Assembly: GCA_964036195.1 (NCBI GenBank)
Contig: CAXIWS010000001.1
Location: 1-64,000 of the forward strand
Source of the DNA: Sphaerolaimus hirsutus
Lineage: Eukaryota; Nematoda; Chromadorea; Monhysterida; Sphaerolaimidae
Length of the DNA: 64,000 nucleotides
Direction of reading: 5' to 3'
Both the position numbers and the translations under genes were made by a program. The number at the start of each line of letters is the position of its first letter. Position 1 is the first letter of the stretch. Below are positions 54,680 to 64,000 of this stretch, piece by piece. The notes beneath the pieces are model-generated. The model was not told the DNA's origin and made no database searches. It worked only from the letters and a program-made list of their open reading frames with translations.

Positions 54680-57600
54680 CAGAGTTGTTAAAATACCGGT
54701 ATTTTTGGAAAGCGTAAGCGTAAGCGTAAATACACTTTCCCATTTTTGAGTATGGATACTGTAAGCGTAAGGTATTTTTAAAATACCTAGGAAAGCGTAA
54801 AATAAAGCGTAAGCGTAAATTTCTTTGAGAAAGTGTTCTTGCGTCAGAAAAACCCTTGCTTTCACTATAACGATGGCAAAAAAAGATTCGAAAATTCGAA
54901 AACATTTTCGAATTTTTGAATTTTTTCAGAATTTTCGAATTTTTATTTCACCCCTAGAAAAAACACTTAAAAATCGATTTATTTTTCAAAAAATTCGAAA
55001 ATTCGAAAATTTGAAAATTCAAAAATAGTTTTCGAATTTTTCAGGAAATTCACGGCAACAAAACACACCGTTATGTTCAACGTACTAAATAAATCGACAA
55101 TTGATACGCGGCGCGTATGGAAAAGCGAAACGTAACAAAAAAAACGTTGAAATGTCATCCACGGCAGAAGAGGCGGACTTTGACATATCCGTTTTTATAC
55201 TGTATTTCCTCGAAATATCCCCCCTCGAAATACCCCTCAAAATTTACACTATTAATTATTAACCCCCTCGAAATACCCCCCCCCCCCCCAATTTGGTGTA
55301 TAGAGAATGTAATGCAGTTTTTGTGATCTGGGAAACACAGAACACACATTAAAAACAATGAGTGTGTTGTGTAGAACAGGGTTTGTACCATCGACGTACT
55401 TATATAAGTATATAGAGTCTTAAAAAGACTATTTGTGTTGCATTTTTTGACATCTGTGATTCTTGACTACAAACAACAATTAATACTGGGATTAGCATAG
55501 AAAAAATCTCTGGGATATTTATATTTAAAAAATCTCAGAAAATCTCAGAAAATATAAGATTTTCTGAGATTTATATTTTTTCCACAGTTTTCCAGAGAGA
55601 TTTAATTATATTTTTTCTGATTGAGAAAATCTCTCAAGAAAATCTCTCTATATTTGTCCATTTTCACTTCAAATTCACTAGTTCATGTGCTTTTTTGCTT
55701 ATTTTCAGCTTTTTTAAACATGTGCCAATATACCCATTTTTGTGGCTATTTTGCACCTATTTTAAGTTTCTTCTCTGCCTTTTTTCTGTTCTATAGCATG
55801 AAAGAGCCTATAAAAAGTCTCTGAAATACATTCTCTGTACTCGAGGACTTTCAAAAAGAATACATAAGATAGAGTACTGGTACTTTTTTAGAAGAAATGT
55901 AAATGTATTTAGTCAGTACTCTAGAATATGCATTTTTGAGTAAACGCAGGGGTCTCCTAGGGGGGGGGGCTGGGGGGGGGGGGCTGCCCCCCCCCCAAAT
56001 CCGCCAGCTATCTATCTATCCCGGAGGCCGCTCAACTATCTATCTATCCCGAGGCAAAATTTATGGCTACTACCCCCTAAAGACCCCCCCCAAATCGCTC
56101 AGCTATCTATCTATCTGGAGTGGTTTTGAGAAATTTTCCCCCAATTTTCGCTCAAAATCACTAATTTTTGCACCTTTTTATAGTTTTTCACCTTCAAAAT
56201 CGTGCTCTCCAGCTATATGCATGGTTATATGCCTGTTTTTAGCCATTTTTAAACCTACTTTTAGCCACTTTTAACCAATTACCAGCGATTTTTTCTCCTT
56301 TTAGCCTTCTATGCACTGAACAAGCCTATATATTTTGCCCCTGCGAGCCCCCCCCCCAAGCCCCCCCCCCCCAGCCCCCCCCAGAAAAATTTTCCAGCTA
56401 TCTACCCCTCGGGAGGGGCGATTTGCTATCTATCCAGCCCCCGCGAGGGGCCAAAATCCTGGAGAACCCTGAGTAAACGTGATGTTGTAACAACTATAAA
56501 GTTGACTGCATTCTTTGCAAATACAGTTACCAAAATTGGTGAAAAAGTCATCTGATAAAATACTGTGTCGATCCTTCACCGAACTTGTTTCAAAGTATAC
56601 GTAAACGTAAAGTATTTATTTTTACTCACTCCCTAAGCACAGAAAATGAAAAGTAAATTTTTTTACTTTTACTCATGAGTAAACATGAGTAAACGTACTT
56701 TTCCTCTCAGAAAACGTAAACGTGAGTACTTTTATGAAATGTCGCCAAATTTGCACTCAAAATCACTCATTTTCATAACTTTTTGCCTATTTTATGCAAT
56801 TTTTGACTGTATATGTATATTTGGTACTGTACCCATTTTCGATTAGTTTCCCATATTTTCAGCATATTTTCTCCCTTTTTTCCCTTCTATGCCTTTAAAG
56901 ACGATCTGAAATACGTTTTCTGTACTCGATTACTTTCAAAAAGTATATGTCAAAGCGAGTACCGAAACTTTTTTCGGAGGAAATGTAAACGTATTTACTC
57001 TGTACTGAGTACACATATTTATCGAGTAAAAGTAAATACATTTTAACAACTATGCTTCACACGTGAAAGTAATGTATTCTATTATGAGGAAAAATGTACC
57101 TAAATTATATTTATGTTGATTATTTAGATAGTATAATACCACCTAGTATGTGGTAGTAAAAGCTGAAACAACACATAATGTGCTTAATATCTACTCAAAC
57201 AAACGCCTCTGGTTCAAACACCTTGAGATACCTAATCATTAAATCATATCGATCAAATCATAATTTAAGTTGAGAGATTTTTTGAGATTTTTTGAACGGC
57301 AAGAGATTTTCTCAGAGATTTAATTATATTTTTGAAAATGACCCAAGAGATTTAATTATATTTTTCTCTTGAGAGATTTTCTGAGATAATATTTAATTAT
57401 ATTTTCTCAAAATCGACCATTATTTTCAATGCTAACTGGGATTTCGAAAAATTTCTGGCAAAATTATACACACCCCTCGAAATACCGACCCTCGTTTAAC
57501 CCCCCCCCCCTCTGAAAAAATAATACAGTATTTGATGCCAATTTTGTATTTTATGCTGATATTTTATTTGACGCCAATTTTTAAATCGTTGTTTTTATTG

Positions 57601-58580
57601 CCTTCACTCTGTTGGTGAATTAAATGTATCAATGTGTGAATTAAATGAAGAAGCAGCACACTGGTCTGCATAACTCCTTCCACCATTTTTAATGCTAATT
57701 TATGGTAAAAATAAGGTTATAACAACTGAGCAGAACATGAAGACAGTCCAAATTCTGTGTTTAATGCTTCAGATTCAATATTTTTCCAAAAAGATTCGAA
57801 AATTATTTGAAAAAATTCGAAAACTAGCCAAAAAAATTCGAAAATTGCCAAAAAAGATTCGAAAATTTGAAATTCAAAAATTAAATTCGAAATTCGAAAA
57901 TTATTTTGAAGAAAAATTCGAAAATTCGAAAATTCATTTCAGAAAAAACACTTTTTTTTCGACTGTTTGCCATCGTTATTTCACTATTAGATGAATTTAT
58001 ACACCATTGTCATTCATATTTTCACATTAAATTAGTACACAGTTGCATACTTATTATACATCAAGTTTCTGTATGCATTCACAATCGAGTAAATATGCAT
58101 ACCAGGTATTTATACTCACATACAGTGGCAGCAAAGGTAATGCATCCCAGATTCTGTCTGTTTTTGTTCAGTGAACTGTTTCAAAATAAAGCTCTCAGCG
58201 ACAGTTTTAGCAATCCATTTTCAGCCACAAAATTCCTTATCTGAAGCTACAATATTGCTAAGCAAGACAAGTTTAACGAGACATTTGTAATTCAACAGAA
58301 TTGTGTACATTTGCTGCAGTTTTTAATGTGACACTGCACACACGCAGTCAGTTTTTTTGTACGCGTTTTCGTTCATTTCATTTTTTGTTGTTTTACACTT
58401 TTTTGAAGCATGAAACTGGACCGTGTGAGACGTTTTTTACGCTTTCAGTACCCGGGTAATTCGGCTGGGAAAGCGTAAAAAAGCGTATGGGTATTTTACG
58501 AAAGCGTAAGCGTAAGCGTAAGTATAAATACTCATTTACCCAGGTATTTCGGTTAAGCGTAAATACGCTTTCGCAACTCT
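54680..58580. mobile_element. CAGAGTTG hAT-type element carrying further insertions
   Basis: CAGAGTTGTTAAAATACCGG ... CGCTTTCGCAACTCTG with duplication GTATATAG at 54672-54679 and 58581-58588. Subterminal GCGTAAGCGTAAGCGTAA. Inside are TTCGAAAATTCG arrays (54885-55045, 57790-57960), a type-B fragment (55198-55400), TTTAATTATATTTTTC words (55500-55640, 57270-57415) and another CAGAGTTG-type copy (about 55830-57050). Confidence 0.8.
55947..56471 (+). mobile_element. GATA-repeat/poly-C hAT-type element, complete copy
   Basis: CAGGGGTCTCCTAGG ... TCCTGGAGAACCCTG with duplication AGTAAACG at 55939-55946 and 56472-56479. CTATCTATCTATCCCG words and poly-C runs define the family seen at 1-254 and 3395-4094. 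Confidence 0.85.
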
Positions 58581-60775
58581 GGTATATAGTCCTAACACCC
58601 TGCTACTCTGTGTCAATGGGGGAAGGTGCGGCGACTCACTACAGGGTGGGTCGCCCTATATGCAAACATTTTTTGAGGCTTTTTAGGTATCCCAAACAAG
58701 TTCACCACCCACTTGATTGGCTACACTGCGAGGGCCATATCTCCAGCTGTGAGGGTGGTAGAAAGCTGAAATTTGGGGGATGTCGTGCAAACAACCCCCT
58801 CTCACAATACACCAGTGGTTGGCCGCCAACGACTCACTACTGCATGGGTCGCCACATATAAATTTGCTCATTTTTTTAAACAACCCAAGTCTCCCAAACA
58901 AGTTCATTCACCAACTGCATTATAAAAAACTGTTGTGAGAACATATCTGATATAAAATAGAATAAGATTTGAACCCTTGTTCTGCTCATTAAAATTTTTT
59001 CAGTGGGGCACCCACCCTGTCCCATAAACAACACACTGAAAATTTCACTTTAAACCAATTTTTTGTTTCACACTTAAAAAGTTGGTTTACAAAGGTTGGT
59101 AGGGGATGGTCTAAGGTTCAAAGTTATGTAAACAACATAACCTCTAAAATGCCTGCATAAGGAAATTTATTTGGGGTGAATGAAAAAGTGAAAATTTTGT
59201 CACATTTGGTTCCTGTGATGATGTGATTATGACATCATAATATTCACCCCAAATAAATTTCCTTATAGTGCATTTTAGAGGTCATGTTGTTTACATAACT
59301 TTGAACCTTGGACCTGGAATTTTTCAGTAGGGCACCCACCCCATCCCATAAACAGCAGGCCGAAAATTTCACTTAAAACCAATTTTTTGTTTCACACTTA
59401 AAAAGTTGGTTTACAAAGTTCATTAGGGAAGGGTCCAATGCTCAAAGTTGCGTAAACAACATGACCTCTAAAATACCTCCATAAGGAAATTTATTGGGGG
59501 TGAAAACTATGGTGTCATTATGACATCATCACAGGAACAAAATTTGACAAAATTTCCATTTTTTCATTCACCCCCAATAAATTTCCTTATGCAGGCATTT
59601 TAGAGGTAATGTTGTTTACATAACTTTGAACCTTAAACCCTTCCCTAGTGAACTTTGTAAACCAACTTTTTGAGTGTGAATCATAAAATTGGTTTAAAGT
59701 AAAATTTTTGGTCTGCCGTTTATGGGACGGGGTGGGTGCCCTACCGAAAATTTTTGAATGAGCAGAACTAGGGTTCAAATCTGACTCAATTTTTTATCAG
59801 ATATGTTCTCACAACATTTTTAATAATGCAGTTGGGTGGCAAACTTGTTTGGGACACTTGGGTTGTTTTAAAAAAATGAACAACTGTACATGCAGCAACG
59901 CATACTGTAGTGGGTTGCTGGCAGGTAGCCCCACTGGTGTATTGTAAGGGGGGTTGTTGGCAAAACATCCCCCAAATTTCAGCTTATACCAGCTTCACAG
60001 CTGGAGATACGACCCTCAAAGTGTAGCTACTCAAGTGGGTGGTGAACTTGTTTGGGACACCAAAAACGCCAAAAAAAATTGTTGTGTATAGGGCAACCCA
60101 CCTTGCAGTGAGTCGCCCCACCTCCCCCCATTGAAGCAGAGTAGGAGGGTGTTACAACTTTATATATTCAACGATTCAGGTTTATAACACCCTGATAGAC
60201 GGAGACATTACATCCGAAGTGAAATAAAAAATTGGGTGGTGAACTTGTCCGGGAAGGTGTTCATAACACTAGCTATATAACATTTTGTGAATCGTATTTT
60301 TTGTAGTACAGTACATTTTAAAGGAACAAATTGGTAATAGCATGTAGATCGGTACATTTTAAAGCACAAAATCAGATAGATGTAGATCGGTACTTTTATC
60401 CTTAATAAAAAAGCACAAATTGAGTTTTTGCTGCTGATGACGCCGAGCTGACATCGGTACTTTTAGAAGCACAAAAAATAAAGTGCAGATTGGTACATTT
60501 AGAAGTAGAATTTTTAAAAATGTGTGTAGATTGGTACTTTTAAAAATACAAAAGCTGAAAAAGCTTGTAGATCGGTACTTTTTAAATTTCAAAAACTGTA
60601 TTTTGCGTTTTTTTTGCTTTTTTCGACCCCCCATATCTCAAAATTGAATTTTGCACCCCCCACATATTTTTTTTGAAGCGCATTTTTATGGGGACCCCAA
60701 AAATGGTCCTAACTCAAATTTGAAAAATTTGTAGATCGGTACTTTTAGAAGCACACCCTTCAAATGTGGTAAAAT

Positions 60776-61044
60776 TACTTTTGTGGGCACGGGATCAGTG
60801 CGCCGTGCGTGCCATTTGCGCTTGGCTTGGCGCTGTCATCCACAAAAGTGTTATGGCGCCTTTGTCGCAACATGTGAATCTACTTTTTGCAAATTTCTGG
60901 CAAAGAGCCAAATCAAATCAAACTGGCAATAACAACAAACTGGCAAACAGAAAACACAAATCCCACCACAATCCGAACAACCATCTCAACCATGACAAAT
61001 GGACACATCCACGAAGGTCACAGTCTCCAAAACCGGCCACAAAC
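60776..61044. other. Mixed, partly GC-rich; no gene assigned
   Basis: 60785-60870 is GC-rich with GTGCGCCGTGCGTGCC and TGGCGCC words; it may be a decayed GGCGCC element or an exon. No convincing splice pair was found. It lies just downstream of the exon at 61045-61205 in that gene's direction. Confidence 0.2.
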
Positions 61045-61205
61045 CTTTAGCGAAGGCGTGCTCGCCCCTGGCCAGGGCGGCCTCCTGCAAGTGGGCAAAA
61101 ACTGCCGCTTGGACCCTGGGCGCGCAGTTGTCCAGCGCCGCCTCCATGAGCTTCATGCTCGACGAGCACAACGTGTCGCTCTGGCGCGCCGACGTGCCGC
61201 AGAAT
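61045..61205 (-). CDS. Candidate exon of an unidentified gene
   Basis: Minus-strand exon with a C-tract acceptor (CCCCCCCCAG before 61205) and donor AAAG|GTTTGT (61044). In the open frame it encodes 53 residues starting FCGTSARQSDTLCSSSMKL and ending ARGEHAFAK, with a helical, Ala/Leu-rich middle (MEAALDNCAP, VFAHLQEAAL) typical of HEAT-like or other alpha-solenoid proteins. GC-rich third positions resemble the NRBP exons. The exon enters with one base and leaves with one base of a split codon. I do not recognise the family. A plus-strand frame overlaps (60999-61226) but lacks splice sites. Confidence 0.5.
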
Positions 61206-61273
61206 CTGGGGGGGGGGGGGTTGTGATGTTGGTTGGATAGGGAATGCAGTGCGGCTGTGGCGGATAAGAAGTA

Positions 61274-62417
61274 CAGGACCGATCACTCACATCCGACCAT
61301 GAGCGATTTTTTTAGAAAATCATTCACCACCCTCGAACCAGGGCATATTGGCTGGGTCTGTTCCATGAAAAATAAAGATCAAACATTTGCCTAAAAAAGT
61401 ATATGGGCACCCCCTGGCTGGAACCCACCTTGGGCCGTGTAAACGGCCCACATTTGTTTAAATTCTCTTTTTGGCTGATCACTCAATTCCAACTGCGAGT
61501 GATAATCAACTAAAATCCTGCTTTTCATGGCCTAATATTGGCCTGAAATACAGAGCATGTTCATGGCGAATTGCCAAATGCAACTTCAATGGCTTTTTAG
61601 CGATAAAAATAGGATAATGATATTTTTTAGTTTGCATTGATTTGTACGGCGGAGCGCACTTCGTCAGAATTTTTATCTCAGCAATTTTTAACGCTGCAAA
61701 ACGAAGCTATGAAAACACTTCCACATTAAAGAGAAAGCCAGAGGCATTTTTTTAAAACTTTCCCCGCTCAAATGCAAAATAAATCAAATTTGAAAAAACG
61801 CGAGGTGAAATTTAAAAAACCTCGCTACATTTCCCTCAGTACTAATTTTCTTCCCACAACGAGATAAGTAACATCTTCAAAGTTCGCCTCACACGTTCTC
61901 AAATTTGATATATTTGGCTGTTGAGTGGGGAAAGTTTTAAAAAAATGCCTCTGGCTTTCTCTTTTATGTGGAAGCTTTTTCATAGCTTCATTTTGCAGCG
62001 TTAAAAATTACTGCGATAAAAATTCTGACGAAGTGCGTTCCGCCATACAAATTAATACAAACTAAAAAATATCATTATCCTATTTTGTCGCTAAAAAAGA
62101 ATTGAAGTTGCATTTGGCAATTCGCCATGAACATGTTCTGTATTTCAGGTCAAAATTCGGCCTTGAAAAGCAGGATTTTAGTTGAGTATCACTTGCAGTC
62201 AGACTTGAGTGATCAGCCAAAAAGAATTTAAAAAAATATATGGGCCATTTACACGGCCCAAGGTGGGTTCCAGCGGGGGGTGCCCATATACTTTTTTAGG
62301 CAAATGTTTGAACTTTATTTTTCATATAACAGACCTGGCCGAAATGCTTTAGTTCTGGGGTGGTGAATAATTTTCTAAAAAAAATCGCTCATGGTCGGAT
62401 GTGAGTGATCAGTCCTG
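61274..62417. mobile_element. TA-flanked foldback CAGGAC(C)GATCACTCACATCC
   Basis: TA at 61272-61273 and 62418-62419. Arms of about 530 bp are near-perfect inverses (ACTCACATCCGACCATGAGC, GGAACCCACCTTGGGCCGTG, AATAGGATAATGATATTTTT) with a short centre near 61830. No coding frame. It separates the two candidate exon groups. Confidence 0.85.
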
Positions 62418-62419
62418 TA

Positions 62420-62850
62420 TGTAGCTGTGGACATGAAGAGCCCTGGACATTTGAAAGCCCCTATTGGCACTTTACATGCACAGGGGTAACAGGTGGGGTA
62501 AATTTGACTATCGATATCGAAAAGTCATATCGCCCCAACCGTAGTAACATAAAGTCGGCAGACGTATCGCCCTACAAACATTTGCGTCAGTCTCTCCAGT
62601 GGAGAGTGCATGTCGTCATTATTGTGACGCAATATTTTAATGATTGGAATGGATCGGGTCACGTATGAAAACTTGGCTCCTATCCCAGTTTCCAGTTGCG
62701 TATTATACAAATGCGAGTGAAAAGTCAAAGTTAGCTGAAAATCGTTCAAAGTTGCTCCACTTTTGCTCCAATTTCCACCTTTATAATCGCTATTTTGTTT
62801 ATATACATGGTTATATAGTTAGTGTTATCCTTTTTTATTCACATTTATAG
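62420..62850. other. No gene recognised
   Basis: Single-copy-looking DNA with balanced composition. It is probably intron or intergenic sequence upstream of the exon at 62851; it holds a pyrimidine-rich tract just before that acceptor. Confidence 0.25.
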
Positions 62851-63206
62851 CGGATTTCGCAATTTTGGCTGGCTGCCAAGTTCTCATATGGGGAGCCAAC
62901 GAATGAAAAATTAACAAAAACGGTAAGAGGGTCATTTAAACACTCAAATCTTTTCGCTTCCAACGGACAACGTTGAAACGAAACGTCGAAGCCGGCGGCG
63001 TGCACGCACGGACACGGCGAAGCGTCCATTTCGCTTTAAATATTTTTTTCTTTTTCAATTCCGAGCGTCCGGGTGGGACCCAAGTTTTGGGTTCGCTCTA
63101 TTCGCGAGCGAATCCAACTCTCCGATTTTGTAGGGTGAAATGTCCGCCGACTTTACCTATGTTTACCAAGCGGTCACAAATGCCCAGAGACCGTGGAAGT
63201 CCAGAG
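62851..63206 (+). CDS. Two candidate exons of an unidentified gene
   Basis: Exon a, 62851-62922: acceptor TTCACATTTATAG after a T-rich tract, donor ACG|GTAAGA; encodes RISQFWLAAKFSYGEPTNEK then LTKT. Exon b, 63134-63206: acceptor CCGATTTTGTAG, donor AGAG|GTTATT; encodes GEMSADFTYVYQAVTNAQRP then WKSR. They join in phase 0 across a 211-bp intron; exon b leaves in phase 1. Both frames are open only in this phase. I do not recognise the protein. Alternatively exon b could start translation at its ATG (63140). Confidence 0.45.
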
Positions 63207-63289
63207 GTTATTCACGTTTTTTTTACAAAACACATTTTTTTAACTTAAAACGTTTTTTTAAAAGCTCCCAGATATGGTTATGGGTCAAC

Positions 63290-63980
63290 ATATACAGGTA
63301 TATCAAACAATTGCTAGTACTTTGTGATGTTATATATAGACACAGAATGGCTGTGGATAGCATTAAAAGTGGTGATTTCTGTCAAAAATATCCATTTTTG
63401 TTGACTTGTTACGTATATTGCCTTTTGTCGAATGTTCGTGACTTCAAGTCAAGTTTTGCATGGAATAGCACTTACCGTATTTGCTTGAATAATTCCCCCC
63501 TCGAATAATTCCCCCCTCGAATAATCCCCCCGTGTAAGACGAGTGAGGAAAGAATAATTCCCCCCCCCCTCGAATAATTCCCCCCTTTAAAGATTTGATA
63601 AGTTGTTTGTGCCCAATATTAACAAAAATGGCACGTTCTTGTGTAAATAAAGCTTATTTCATCAAATGTGTTGATAGAAACATGCTTGAAAATTTTGACG
63701 AAACAATAATTCCCCCCCCCCCGAATAATTCCCCCCTTGAATAGTTCCCCCCTCAAAAAAGTCTGACGAAATAATAATCCCCCAGGGGGATTATTCAAGC
63801 AAATACGGTATATAATTTTATAATATAAGGCTAATCCATGACAGTGATGAATCACACTGTATGTGTATGTGGGAGCACATTGGCTGGATATTATATGCTA
63901 CACTAAGATATCACAACTGATAATGACACAATAGCATGAACAAATGGAAGCTTTCACACTAAAAATGCCTCAAAACCAAT
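63290..63980. repeat. Dispersed repeat R with inserted MITE
   Basis: 63290-63472 and 63811-63980 match 22547-22790 in inverted orientation and part of 2600-2700. The type-C MITE at 63473-63810 interrupts it; the 22-kb relative lacks the insertion. Confidence 0.55.
63473..63810. mobile_element. TACCGTATT MITE, type C
   Basis: TACCGTATTTGCTTGAATAA ... TTCAAGCAAATACGGTA, TA-flanked. GAATAATTCCCCCC words at both sides; core inverted relative to 19487-19822. Confidence 0.8.
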
Positions 63981-64000
63981 TAAAACAATCACCAATGGTA

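Larger units (their letters stand above)
54575..60261. mobile_element. AACACCTTCCCGG foldback, copy 2, interrupted
   Basis: Ends AACACCTTCCCGGACAAGTT and its inverse; 4-bp duplication CATA (54571-54574, 60262-60265). The left arm is cut after about 100 bp by 54680-58580. The remainder, 58589-60261, matches 32287-34140, including two extra inverted repeats of CCTCTAAAATGCCTGCATAA type at 59140-59620. Confidence 0.8.
54396..60771. mobile_element. GAAGGGTGTGC element, interrupted (outermost of nest)
   Basis: Left part 54396-54574, right part 60262-60771, with GAAGGGTGTGCTTCTAAAAG ends and 4-bp duplication AAAT (54392-54395, 60772-60775). Uninterrupted relative: 37552-38232. Confidence 0.8.

Noticed and set aside
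60766..61050. 94-codon plus-strand ORF opposite the candidate exon
   Set aside because: No splice signals or recognisable motif; its 3' half borders the antisense of the better-supported minus-strand exon.

Overview
This is a repeat-choked piece of an animal nuclear genome, almost certainly an arthropod. Genes are split into small exons with GT..AG introns. Two tandem genes have the exon layout and C-terminal signature of the insect-type gustatory receptor (7tm_7) family, and a third gene is an NRBP/Madm-type pseudokinase. I cannot narrow the lineage further. No operons, CRISPR arrays, rRNA or convincing tRNA are present. Nearly all long open frames are low-complexity or transposon-derived.

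Layout. (1) 1-6.5 kb: a minus-strand NRBP pseudokinase gene, rebuilt here from nine exons that join in phase; its C-terminal exons lie beyond the left edge. (2) 6.5-13 kb: transposon debris. (3) 13.1-30.5 kb: gustatory receptor gene Gr-1, five exons including a 22-nt micro-exon, 390 codons, introns bloated by nested elements. (4) 31.6-49.2 kb: paralogue Gr-2, same architecture, 388 codons. (5) 51.6-52.5 kb: a third paralogue reduced to a piece of exon 1 and cut by a MITE. All three share a conserved upstream block. (6) 54.4-60.8 kb: a stack of transposons nested four or more deep. (7) 60.8-64 kb: two small groups of candidate exons from unidentified genes on either side of a 1.1-kb foldback element, then more MITEs.

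Mobile DNA dominates. Seventeen insertions have 8-bp target duplications that can be read directly (hAT-type), from at least seven terminal-repeat families. A second large group starts TACCGTATT..., is flanked by TA, and carries interior arrays that look like copies of its own subterminal sequence (C/G-rich TTCGAGG words). Other groups have TA or 4-bp duplications. No intact transposase was found, so all appear non-autonomous. One foldback carries GC-rich, coding-like DNA in its loop.

The exon models come from reading splice sites, phase and family similarity by eye. No alignment or expression evidence was available.
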